46,435 nt of DNA from Streptomyces actinomycinicus (GTDB taxonomy: Bacteria > Actinomycetota > Actinomycetes > Streptomycetales > Streptomycetaceae). The notes beneath the pieces were generated by a model that made no database searches, had not been told where the DNA came from, and was given only the letters and a program-made list of their open reading frames with translations. The DNA lies in contig NZ_JAERRK010000035.1 in NCBI RefSeq assembly GCF_016741775.1, positions 1-46,435 of the forward strand, read 5' to 3'. Position numbers and translations under genes: made by a program. Of the stretch, positions 26,083 through 34,759 are shown piece after piece; the first letter of the stretch is position 1, and every line of letters starts with the position of its first letter.

Positions 26083-26610
26083 CGCGTCGAGGCTGCTGGA
26101 GACGTCGAGGTCGCCCAGGTGAGATGACGTCAGGTGCCTGAGCAACCCTGCCACCTCACCTGAGCCCCTCCCTCGGCGGCAGGAGGGCAGGTCTATTGCG
26201 TCAGATGGTGCGCAAAGCCCGCCGTATCGCCGATGCGGGAGCTACTGACGAGCCTTCCGAGGCCGTTGTCCGGGGCACCGGTCATCCGCCCTCTGGTGCG
26301 TCGTAGGAGAACCTGTATCCGGCGAAGTCGGCGAGATGGACGTAGCCGCTGTGCCTAAAGCGCTCCGCAGTGAACGCGCGCTTGCCGACCGCGGTCCCCA
26401 TTGCGGCCGATGGGGCGCCGGTGGAGTGGGGACCTGCGCCGGTCCGGCGTGTCGTGGTTTCCCACGAAATCCGGTGGAGTCTCAGCGGCCGGAAGTGGTT
26501 GGGTCCTGCTCAATGCTGCGCTGACACGGCCCGGCACAGTGCGAGGGGCAAGGTCCGAATCGCAGGCGCGGTCTAGCCCCGCGTGTCGTCGAGTGATGGA
26601 GGTTATTGCG
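26083..26610. other. Intergenic, with a minus-strand gene remnant
   Basis: No intact gene is visible. A remnant on the minus strand (26284-26481) is listed separately; the rest has no recognisable content apart from the leader of the second methyltransferase. Confidence 0.4.
26284..26481 (-). pseudogene. C-terminal remnant of an unknown protein
   Basis: The minus strand reads MGTAVGKRAFTAERFRHSGY, VHLADFAGYRFSYDAPEGG and stops. The alternating aromatic and charged pattern looks like the authentic end of a protein. No start codon with an RBS is present, and the 5' part is unrecognisable. Confidence 0.3.
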
Positions 26611-27399
26611 GTGGCTGGTTATAGGGCGCTTTCCGACGTATACGAGTGGCTGATCGGGGACGACAGGTTGACCCCCGCCAAGGCAGCTGCGGTTTACTAC
26701 AGCGGTGTCGTGGGCTCTCTGCCGCCCAACGCGCGCGTCCTCGACTGCGCGTGTGGAACCGGCCAGCTCGCCGTCGGTCTCGCGAGTCTTGGCCTTGACG
26801 TGGTCGCCGCAGACGCCAGCGATGGGATGGTTCGCCGGACCGAGAAGGCCGCCGACGAGCAGGGTGTCTCGCTTCGAGCCCTCCGCGCGAGCTGGGACGA
26901 GCTGCCCGACCACCTGGAGGACTCCACGTTCGATCTGGTGTTCTGCGTCGGCAACTCGCTCGGGCACGCCGAGGGCGCAGCCGGGCGCCTGACCGCACTG
27001 GAAGCGATGTCGCGGCTGCTGAATCCGGGCGGACGCCTTGTGCTCCACTCACGCAACTGGGAGCTCGTGCGCTCTGCCGGCTCACGGGTAGACGTCCGCG
27101 ATCGACTCATCCGCCGCGACGACCGCGATGCGGTCGTCAGCTACTACTGGCAGATCGAGCAGTGCTGGGAGCAGGAACACTTCCTTGAGATCGTGGTCGC
27201 CCAGATCGAGCCGGATGGGGTAGTGCGAGCTTGCTCGGAGCGGTTGTCCATCTGGCCCTACCGGTACGAGGATCTCGTGGCGCAGTTGCGGAGTGTCGGG
27301 CTCACGGTGCAGTCCACCACCTTCGACCCTGAGAGCGATGGATACCTGGTGGTCGCCGGCCGCGATCAGGCGCAAGGCACGTCTGAGCCGGCGCCCTGA
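26611..27399 (+). CDS. Class I SAM-dependent methyltransferase (glycine N-methyltransferase-like)
   Basis: I chose GTG 26611 because GGAGG lies 8 nt upstream; the in-frame ATG at 26596 lacks such a site. The 262-residue product reads VAGYRALSDVYEWLIGDDRL, motif I VLDCACGTG at residues 43-51, DVVAADASDGMVRR, then FDLVFCVGNSLGHAEGA and LNPGGRLVLHSRNWE. The GNSLGH block is typical of glycine N-methyltransferase-like and sarcosine/dimethylglycine methyltransferase-type enzymes. The substrate remains unknown. The C-terminal SERLSIWPYRYEDLVAQLRS is the usual final sheet. It is intact. A transposase remnant follows directly downstream, which may explain the lack of further partners. Confidence 0.8.
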   Translation: MAGYRALSDVYEWLIGDDRLTPAKAAAVYYSGVVGSLPPNARVLDCACGTGQLAVGLASLGLDVVAADASDGMVRRTEKAADEQGVSLRALRASWDELPDHLEDSTFDLVFCVGNSLGHAEGAAGRLTALEAMSRLLNPGGRLVLHSRNWELVRSAGSRVDVRDRLIRRDDRDAVVSYYWQIEQCWEQEHFLEIVVAQIEPDGVVRACSERLSIWPYRYEDLVAQLRSVGLTVQSTTFDPESDGYLVVAGRDQAQGTSEPAP

Positions 27400-27514
27400 T
27401 CCGCTTTGCGTCGTTGCGTTGCCGACCTGCTGGCTCGCGACCGCCTGCAGCGGGTTCTTCGCGAAGTGTTCAGCGCTTGAGGCGGTTGCTGTGGGTGCGG
27501 TCCTCGCCGCGCTG

Positions 27515-27696
27515 GCTTCGGACCTGCGGACCGCGGGCTGCACCGCCTCCACCAAGGCATTCGTAATCCTGGACGGCACGCTGCTGCCGATCGACTGAAT
27601 CGCGGCCGACCGGCCCTTCTGCTCTGGGAAGCATGAAAAGCACGGCATGAACGTGCAGATCATCACCGATCCCGCCGGGCGTCCTATCGTTGCCTG
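27515..27696 (+). pseudogene. IS5/DDE_Tnp_4-type transposase remnant
   Basis: The plus strand reads KAFVILDGTLLPID, a TGA stop, then IAADRPFCSGKHEKHGMNVQ and IITDPAGRPIVA before another stop. The ILDGT and SGKHKKHGMNVQ blocks are the start of the catalytic domain of DDE_Tnp_4-type transposases common in actinomycetes. An internal stop and loss of both ends make this a relic. Confidence 0.7.
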
Positions 27697-27710
27697 ATGA
27701 ACACACCCCA

Positions 27711-29887
27711 TCAACTCGTTTGGTGCGGGTGCGGGCGAGCCGCGGCCAGGTAGTCGGACCAGTTCTCGCCGGTCATGGCTGCGAAGCGTTCCGCGGTTCT
27801 CGGCTGGATGCCGATCAAGTCGGAGAGCACGACGGGTGGCAGGTCGGCGAGCGCTTGCATCATGGCCGCGTTCCGGGCTGCGCGGGCGGGCAGGCCGTAG
27901 CGCTTGAGTTTGTCGGACAGTCCCGCAGGGTTGCGGGGGCGCCCGGTGGCTCGGCCCGGCACCAGGTACCTGGTGGCTTCGTTGCCGTGCCGGGATCCGT
28001 CTTCGAGGTGGTCGTCGATGAGGCGGGCGAGCTTCGGTGGAAGGACGACGGGGTGGCGGGTGATCGTCAGGTAGGTGTGAACCGCGTCGTGGTGGAGGTG
28101 GTCGGTGGTGAGTTCGACGATGCGGGTCAGAGGGAGGGCGTAGAGGCGGATGAGGGCTGCGGCGATGCGAACGTCCGACGGAAGCGTGGGGTCGGTCAGG
28201 CACCGGCGTAGTTCCTCGTAGTGGTCTTCTTCGATCTGGAACTGGCCGGGGAGCTGGGAGGGCGGGTGGCCGATGGTCAGGCCGGCCCGGGTGAGGTGGC
28301 GGGCGCCGGCCCAGCGGATGAAAGGGATGGAGCGGGCTCGCAGGGTGGGCGCCCAGATGTCCAGGTCTTCCTGTGTGAGGCTCTGGAGGGTGTGTTGCTG
28401 GGTATCCAGCCAGGTGAGGAAGTCGATGGCGGCGCGGATGTTGGCGCAGTCGCCCTTGTGGGCGGTGTAGGTGTAGCGGCCGCGCGCCGAGCGCCGAGCG
28501 CCGACGAGCGTCGCGGATGATGTGCTACTCGGCGACGGACGGATCAGGGTCGCCTGATGTCCCGGCAACTTGGCCAGCGTGCGGTCCGTCCAGTTGATGA
28601 GCAGGGCGAGGTTCTCATCGCGTGGCGGAAGTAAGCCTGCGGTGGTGAGCAGGATGCGGACGTAGGAGGTGGCGTGTCCTTGGGGCAGCGCGTCCAGGGC
28701 CGCGTGGTCGAGTTCGTCGGGCGCGGTCACCAGCTGGCCCAGAAGACGCGCGGCGGGGCTTCGGCGCAGCCAGGCCAGGACGGGGTAGGCCGCAGAGAGG
28801 CGTCGAGGGTGGTTCCGTCGCGTGAGAGCAGGCTGGTCACCTTGGCGAGGAGGGTGCAGCGTGGACAGCGGCGTCCCGGCAGGAGGTCAGCCGGCTGCTG
28901 GCAGGACGTGCAGTAATCGGGCCGCTCGTCGGGGAGGGAGCACGCCTTACAGATCCGGCCGCTGCCCGGGGTGCGGCCCACGAGAATGCGCTGCCGGCCG
29001 CACCTCGTGCACGATTCCGGCTGCGTCAGAGCAGTCCGGTAGCACGGGGGGCAGACTGGCCCTACCGGCCAGAACACGCCCACCTTCCGCTCCTGGACGC
29101 ACAGAGCGCACATGTGCAGCTGCCGCTTGCGGGCCTCGCACGGGACGCACCCATCGCAGTGGAACGGTCCATTGCCGTGGTCGATGTGGTGGCCGCGACG
29201 GATCCGCCCGCATACGGTGCAGAGCTTCTCCGGCCGCACGTAGCAGCGGTAGCAGATGTCAGGAACCTCGCCTTTGGCCCGCACCCTGATGGGCCCCACC
29301 TGCTCGCAGACGCCACACCGGCGCGCAGAGCTCGCGTAGCAGTTCCCGCAGACGGGCCCGTCGACGGGCAGCGCGTTCGCCCGCCGCCGGCGGCCACAGC
29401 GGCAGCACATCTGGAGCTTCTTGGGGGCGCAGGTCTGGCCCAGGTAGGTGCCGTCGGGCAGGCGCCGGGTGGGAATCATCATCCGAAGGCAGCTGACGCA
29501 CTCCTTGCGCGAGCCCGGCTCCTTCTCCTTGCACACTTGGCAGATCCGTCCGTCCGGACGTCGTGCCACTGCCTTCGCGAGCTTGCCGCACCGCGCGCAC
29601 GCGACCGCCAGGCGCCGGCTGGAGCAGCCGTGGCACAATCGCCCTTCGGGACCGGCGTACGCCGGCAACGGGTTCGTCCGTCCGCAGTCGGCGCAGGGCA
29701 CAAGGCCCACGTTCTCGCCGTGGCCGCCGGCGATCAGCAGTGCGATCAGCCGTACCCCGCAGGGCGGGCAGTCCGGCGTCGGCGCACTCAGCGCGTCAGA
29801 TCTGGACGCCAGGTAGCGCAGCAGACGGAAGGCGTTCGGACCGCTCCGCGCCCGCGGCTTCTCGACGAACTCCTGCGCCTGCTCCAT
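27711..29887 (-). pseudogene. Zinc-ribbon/recombinase-like protein, multiply frameshifted
   Basis: The N-terminal half, from ATG 29887, has about ten Cys-x2-Cys knuckles (for example CARCGKLAKAV, CCRCGRRRRANALP, CTVCGRIRRGHH, CTRCGRQRILVG). After a frameshift near 28800 the minus strand continues LRRSPAARLLGQLVTAPDEL, then LDALPQGHATSYVRILLTTA and RRCLTDPTLPSDVRIAAALI, RLYALPLTRIVELT, a tyrosine-recombinase-like core without an obvious Arg-His-Arg-Tyr set. A second damaged spot near 28530 combines a shift and a TAG replacing a Trp codon. The 5' end may extend to ~29966 (EDLAGARDRIVVLLNLAV) without a start codon. Similar long proteins recur in Streptomyces next to an XRE gene and a recombinase. 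Here the gene is decayed. Confidence 0.65.
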
Positions 29888-29986
29888 CCCGAGGTACTCC
29901 CCGACGGCCAGGTTCAGCAGGACGACGATCCGGTCACGGGCCCCGGCCAGATCCTCGCCGTACCTAGTCCGCGGTCAGGTACTTCC

Positions 29987-30302
29987 TCACGGCGCACCGG
30001 GACGCCGGATCGTGGTCCTGCGCTCCGTCAGCGACAGCGGTTCCTCCTCGCCGCCCGCGGCCTTCTTCACCTGCGCGTTGACGACCATCGGCTTGATGAG
30101 GTCGTTCGGTGTACAGCCGAAGATGTCACACAGCGCGACCAATGTGTCCATGCTCATCCGCTGCGGGGGCTGCGTCACCAGCCGGTAGACCTGCTCACGC
30201 GACAGGCTCACCCCGCGCTCCGCGAGCAGCGGCACGAGGTCCCGAGGTGTGGAACATCTCCTGCTCGGCCATGATCTGCCGCAGCCGCCACTCGTAGCCC
30301 AT
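29987..30302 (-). pseudogene. XRE-family regulator with a one-base insertion
   Basis: From ATG 30302 the minus strand reads MGYEWRLRQIMAEQEMFHTS. An extra G in the GGG at about 30243 breaks the frame, which continues as LVPLLAERGVSLSREQVYRL, VTQPPQRMSMDTLVALCDIF and GCTPNDLIKP. This is the helix-turn-helix of the Cro/C1-type HTH_26 group (recognition helix SREQVYRLV), a DNA-binding repressor domain. The gene lies 8 nt downstream of the recombinase stop and immediately upstream of the zinc-ribbon gene, so the three formed an operon. An intact downstream start at 30235 would miss the first helix. Confidence 0.75.
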
Positions 30303-30310
30303 TTTCTTGA

Positions 30311-30457
30311 TCACGTAAGGTCCCAGTCGTCGCCGATCCGGCGCTTCAGCGAAGCCTCCAGCAGGTGGTTGCGGTACTCGTCGGAGACACCCATGTAGAT
30401 GGCTGTCGTCGAGCGGTGGGAGTGGCCAACCTGCTGCTGGATTATCTTGAGTCGCAT
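30311..30457 (-). pseudogene. Tyrosine recombinase C-terminal fragment
   Basis: The minus strand reads MRLKIIQQQVGHSHRSTTAI, YMGVSDEYRNHLLEASLKRR, IGDDWD. QxxVGH and TTAIYxGVSDEYR are the His/Tyr end of phage-type integrases, with the catalytic tyrosine in AIY. The N-terminal ~300 residues are missing. The stop precedes the XRE start by 8 nt, showing operon organisation. Confidence 0.75.
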
Positions 30458-30636
30458 CACCCGCCAGAGCCCTGACGTGGGCTGTTGCGTTGTGGACGAT
30501 GTGCTCGACGAACAGGTTGTGGTGATCGTCGGCTCTCTGAGGCCGGCTTGATCGTTATCGTGACGAGACGGCAGTCGGCGCCGTTGGGAGAGCAGTTCGC
30601 TTGAATGGTTGCGCGGTACGGGCGTAGGTCGGCACC

Positions 30637-31800
30637 TCACGATGTCGCCGCCGGTCCCGGCGAGCGCTGCTGGTCTTGCTGATGACGGCCTGCGGCCTGG
30701 AGGGACTGGTAGCGGCTGCGCTTGTCGGTGTCGTTGAGGTGCTCGGCTGCCGTTATCGCCGGGTCGATTACTCCATTTAGCCACTTCTGCGGGACGCCTC
30801 GAAGTTGCTCGTCAGCCTCCGCGAGTAGCCGTCGGCTGGTGTTCTTGTCGGGCGCAACCGGAACAAGGAGGAAGTACTCCTTGACGACAGCGATCCACAT
30901 GCCCATCCACGGCCAGTCCGGGACCGCCGAGAGGGCTTGTCCGGCTGCCTCCAGGGATTGCAGCGCGCCTGCGAAGTTGCCGGCCTGTCGTTCCAGTTTG
31001 ACCAGCTGCAACAGTTTGCTGGCCTTCAGGCTCGACTCCGGTGGGCTCTGGCAGATCGCCACGGCCTCCTTCTGGACCGCCACCGCTTCGGTGAGGTAGC
31101 CGAGATGGGCCAGGTGGAACTGCAGGGTGTTGAGCGTGTCGTCGGTGCGGGGCCCACCGGCTGCCCATTCGGTCATGAACAGGCGAGACGCCTCGCGCTC
31201 GCCGAGGCGCGCGGCGTGGTAGGCCCAGGTCTTCAGGCTCTCCTCAGCCGGGTCGGCGGGAAATATCCTGCGTTGCTCTTCCAGCCATTCCTCGACGGCG
31301 GTATCGGTATGGCGGGACGGGGTAATGTCCTTGAGAAGGCGATCACGCTCAGGGTGGGAGCTGGCCCGTACCACCTCGACGGTGGCTGCGATGCCTCCCG
31401 TGAGCAGGTGGTAGAGGTGGTAGCCAAGAGCCGTGTCGAAGCTGATGTTCTTGGCGGTCCAGTGCAGCCACACGTCCTCCACCTGGCGGTGCTCGGCGAC
31501 CAGGAACCCGGCCAGCGTCAGGTCGGGGGCCAGCCCCATCGGGACGGCTTCCCGATAGAAGGTGGCTTGCTCCTGAAGAAGGAAGCGCAAAAGCGGTAGG
31601 TCCTCGGGGCGGCGATCGTATTGCAATGCCCACAGAACCCCGAAGCGAGCGGCCCCGTTGCGGTCGGTCACGCGGCCTTCCCCGGTGTGCTCCGCGCGGA
31701 AGACGAGGTCGTTCCACGTCGCCGGGTCCCGCCGGGCTCGGTCGAGATCCCTTCTGGGCCCGTGCAGGAGTCGTTCTTGCTCGTCAGTGGTCCCCATCAT
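30637..31800 (-). CDS. TPR-like hypothetical protein, transposon cargo (387 aa)
   Basis: The start ATG at 31800 overlaps the stop of the upstream TnpC-like remnant as ATGA and follows GAGAGGA. The protein is mainly helical, with blocks such as RFGVLWALQYDRRPEDLPLL, AEHRQVEDVWLHWTAKNISF, DTALGYHLYHLLTGG and NTLQFHLAHLGYLTEAVAVQ. The C-terminal half has TPR-like helical pairs (LLQLVKLERQAGNFAGALQS). No catalytic motif or membrane segment is seen. Translational coupling to a transposon gene suggests cargo carried by a Tn554-type element. Intact in length and frame, it contrasts with the broken genes around it. It may scaffold other proteins; function is not known. Confidence 0.65.
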   Translation of the reverse strand: MMGTTDEQERLLHGPRRDLDRARRDPATWNDLVFRAEHTGEGRVTDRNGAARFGVLWALQYDRRPEDLPLLRFLLQEQATFYREAVPMGLAPDLTLAGFLVAEHRQVEDVWLHWTAKNISFDTALGYHLYHLLTGGIAATVEVVRASSHPERDRLLKDITPSRHTDTAVEEWLEEQRRIFPADPAEESLKTWAYHAARLGEREASRLFMTEWAAGGPRTDDTLNTLQFHLAHLGYLTEAVAVQKEAVAICQSPPESSLKASKLLQLVKLERQAGNFAGALQSLEAAGQALSAVPDWPWMGMWIAVVKEYFLLVPVAPDKNTSRRLLAEADEQLRGVPQKWLNGVIDPAITAAEHLNDTDKRSRYQSLQAAGRHQQDQQRSPGPAATS

Positions 31801-32185
31801 GTTCCTCTCACTCGATCCGTAGTGATTCTGTCGGCTCGTTGTTCGCCGAGTGCGAGGGCCAGCTGGTCCCGGAGGCGACGGTTCTCCTCTGTCAGTTTCC
31901 GAACGCGAGTGTTGGCCACTTCGAGGCGCCGCAGGAGGGAAGCGTCGGACGTGCGCTGACCAGCCGGGAGTTGTGACGAGGGTGCTCGGCGGCGTGCTGC
32001 CCGTAGGCGTTCGACCTCGGTCCGCAGGTCCGGCTGGCCGTAGAGCCAGGAGCGGGAAACGCCCGCTCGTTACGCGACGGCCTCGAACGTGACCGGTTCC
32101 CCGGCAGTGTCGAACTCGCGTAGTGCCTGGATCGCTCTGGAGCGTGTGTACTCGCTGCGGCGACGGGCAGCGTCGATCGACCTGA
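31797..32185 (-). pseudogene. Tn554 TnpC-like (DUF6262) remnant
   Basis: The minus strand reads ARRRSEYTRSRAIQALREFD, TAGEPVTFEAVA, a TAA stop, then RAGVSRSWLYGQPDLRTEVE, RLRAARR and a coiled coil (SLLRRLEVANTRVRKLTEEN, RRLRDQLALALGEQRA). An N-terminal helix-turn-helix with AGVSRSWLY followed by a coiled coil is the plan of TnpC-like proteins encoded with two tyrosine recombinases in Tn554-type transposons. The TAA replaces one codon in the helix-turn-helix, and the 5' end is cut near 32185. Confidence 0.65.
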
Positions 32186-32309
32186 TCGACGAACAGCGCT
32201 ACACCCGTCCCCTGGGAGTACGCCTGCACAAGCTCGCCGCCAGCCTCTCCCAGACAGTCGCCTGGATCCGTTTCGACCACGGCCAGCACGACGCAGCCAG
32301 CCGGTACTA

Positions 32310-33221
32310 GGGTCCGTCTTCAAACGGATCCTGCCCAGAGCAGGAATGAAGCGAGTGCGACCGCCGCTTCGTAGGAGGTGGCGGTCTTCTCGTATCTGGT
32401 GGCGATGCCGCGGAAGCCTTTGAGCCGGTTGAAGCAGCGCTCGATGATGTTGCGTCGGCGGTAGGTCTCCCGGTTGAATCCTGGCGATCTGCCGCCGTGG
32501 CGGCCGCGGTTGTGGCGGTGTCGTCGCTGGTCGGTCTTCTCGGGGATGACGTGCGCGATGCCACGTTTACGCAGGTAGGAGGGGAAGCCGCGGGAGCTGT
32601 AGGCCTTGTCTGCAACGACGTGGTCGGGTTTGCAGCGCGGTCGGCCTGGGCCGATGCGGGGAACGCGGATTCGTTCCAGCAGAGGGCGTGCGCAGATGCT
32701 GTCGTGGCGTTGGCCCGGTGTCACGAAGATGGCGAGCGGGCGTCCTTTGCCGTCGCAGGCGAGGTGGATTTTGGTGGTCAGTCCTCCTCGGGATCGGCCG
32801 AGGGCGTGATCGTCCGGTTCGTCCGCCCGTTGCTGCCCCCTTTTCGGCCGGTGGCGGCGGCGTGCTGGTGGGCGCGGACGACGGTGGAGTCGATCTGGAC
32901 CAGCCAGTCGATGTCGCCGGCTGCGTCGGCTTGGGCCTGGATCTGCTGCAGGGCCGGGGTGAGCACACCGTCCAGGGCGTACCGGCGGAAGCGGGTGTAC
33001 ACCGTCTTCCACGAGCCGTAACGGGCTGGCAGGTCGCGCCAGGAGATCCCGGTGCGGATTTTGTAGACCATGCCGTTGATGATCTTCCGGTCCTCGACGC
33101 GAGGTCGGCCCGTCACGGCTCGGGGTATCAGTGGAGCGAGCAACTCCCACTTTCGGTGAGTTCATGGCGGCGTATCACGCCCACCGTGATCCATCACGAG
33201 ATGATCTTTGAAGACGGACCC
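32310..33221 (-). mobile_element. IS5-family, IS427-group insertion sequence (912 bp)
   Basis: Perfect 15-bp terminal inverted repeats GGGTCCGTCTTCAAA are at 32310-32324 and, inverted, 33207-33221. They are flanked by the dinucleotide TA on each side (32308-32309 and 33222-33223), so the original site was CTAG with a TA duplication, as known for IS427-type elements. The two transposase frames lie on the minus strand. This is the only element in the window with both ends defined to the base. Confidence 0.85.
32320..33178 (-). pseudogene. IS427-group transposase (orfA/orfB), orfA damaged near its start
   Basis: OrfA reads from about 33178 (GTG, then IRRHELT). One base is missing in GAAAGTGGGAG near 33147, after which the frame WELLAPLIPRAVTGRPRVED, WLVQIDSTVVRAHQHAAATG runs to 32778. 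OrfB (DHALGRSRGGLTTKIHLA, KPDHVVADKAYSSRGF, RRRNIIERCFNRLKGFRG) is in another frame and supplies the second Asp and the Glu, as in IS427-type elements that join the two by frameshifting near the overlap. The orfA start is therefore out of frame unless the base loss is a sequencing error. The ends are intact, so it could still move if transposase is supplied in trans. Confidence 0.75.
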
Positions 33222-33652
33222 TAGATCGCCGGGCTGCACGACGCTCACGCCGGGGACGACCGAGACATGGGAGCGGCCCTCCTCAGCGACCTCGCCTACC
33301 AGGCCTCCTGGCGGGACGACCCCGCCACCGCCGCCGGCATCCTCACCAAGGCCCTCAGCCGCACCACCCACCCCGTGGCCAGCTCTCTGCTGCACTTGCG
33401 ACTGGCACGCGCCCAAGCCGCGCTCTGCGACCGCAGCGCCACCCTGCGCTCCCTGAATACGGCAGAACGCCTGCTCGACGCCGGGGACACGGGCGACACC
33501 CCCGCATGGTGCTCGTGGATGTCGCCCGCCGTTATGCGATCTGTCAAACTGTCTCAACGCCGAGGTGTCTCACAGCTTATCTACGTCCTGGCATCGTGAA
33601 TCATCACAGGACGCGACCTCACCAGTCCCGAGGCCGGTATCGAAACACCGAG

Positions 33653-34759
33653 TTAGGAGGTAACCCGGAGCGTCAAGTCGTGAAGCTGGCGGCCGGTGGC
33701 AGTGATGTCGTATCGGCGCGCGTTATGTAGAGCCGCCTTGATCAGGGCCTTCCGCCGATGGAAGTCTCGGCCCATCTCGTCTAGGGCCACGGCCAGCGAG
33801 CACGGGTCGCCGGGAGTGTACGGAACACCAGCGCTCCCGAGGATTTCCCTCACACCGGGAAGATCGGAGTAGACAACCGGAAGTCCGTGGGCTTGGGCCT
33901 CAATGAGGACGAGCCCGAAAGCCTCCAGACCCTTGGTCGTGAAGACGAAGGCGTCGAAGTTCGGCAGGCGGCGCCACAGTTCGGCGCGGGCAGGAACGGA
34001 TAAAAATGGACTCGATCCCGCAGGCCGAGTTCGATAGTCCGCTGTTCCAGATGCTCCCGTAGGGGTCCGTTGCCGATCACGGTCAAGTGGTGCGGCTGAT
34101 CGGTCAATGCGAGGGATTCGACGGCGGTGATCGTAGATTTGTTGTCGTCCAGGCGACCGGCGTGTACCAGAGACAGGGGACCGGACCCTGCGGACGGCTG
34201 ATCGCGTACATGGGCATCGGCCAGACGGATGCCCCACGGGATGATGACGATGCGGTCGGTGAACCGGCGCCCGGTGAGGCGATCGATGCGGTCGGCGAGG
34301 ACCGAGGTCGGGGTGACGATCGCGGCGCTGGCACCGGCGACTTCGAGCACAGCCTCGTGCTCCGCCATGTTGCGCTCGGCCGCCATCACTTCGGGGCCGT
34401 GAGCGATGGAGATGATCGGGATCGTGCCGGCGGTGCGACTGAGCGCGAGGCTGAGTGCGAACCCGACGTTCTGGGCGTGGATGGCGTCCGGCCGGATCTG
34501 CTCGATGAGCTTCCCTACCTCTTGCGTCAGCTCGTCCACGTAGGTGTCAGCCAGGGCCCTGGGGTTGCTTCGTCGCGGAGAGGGGGATCAGGTGATCGAA
34601 CGCGGTCTTCCACACCTGATGGACCGGTGTCCGGCCGAGGAAGGTCGTATGGGTGTTGGGCATGGCGTGGTAGAGGTCGCCGACGAGGATCATGCTGCCG
34701 GACGAAGGCTCGGACGTGCGGTTGATGCCGGTGAGGATAGTCAAGGGTTTCGTGGTCAC
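33653..34759 (-). pseudogene. GT4-family glycosyltransferase with two frameshifts
   Basis: From ATG 34759 come MTTKPLTILTGINRTSEPSS and DLYHAMPNTHTTFLGRTPVH. An extra C in CCCC near 34557 shifts the frame to VDELTQEVGKLIEQIRPDAI, HAQNVGFALSLAL, HGPEVMAAERNMAEHE and LSLVHAGRLDDNKSTITAVE. A missing base near 33990 then leads to ELWRRLPNFDAFVFTTKGLE, AFGLVLIEAQAHGLPVVYSD. The EAFGLVLIEAQAHGLPVV block is the EX7E donor site. It is a retaining GT-B transferase in origin. The start overlaps the stop of the upstream gene as ATGA. Both lesions are single-base and near short runs, so sequencing error is possible; if corrected the protein would be ~370 residues. Confidence 0.75.

Larger units (their letters stand above)
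32190..33530 (+). pseudogene. XRE/TPR-type regulator split by an insertion sequence
   Basis: Plus-strand sequence before the IS reads RPLGVRLHKLAASLSQTVAW and IRFDHGQHDAASRY. After the IS it continues IAGLHDAHAGDDRDMGAALL, SDLAYQASWRDDPATAAGIL, TKALSRTTHPVASSLLHLRL and DTPAWCSWMSPA. Together this is the TPR half of the large Streptomyces XRE-regulator family. The N-terminal helix-turn-helix is missing, the fragment abuts the TnpC-like remnant, and family similarity ends near 33530. At the insertion point the reconstructed frame has TAG where Trp is expected. Confidence 0.7.
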
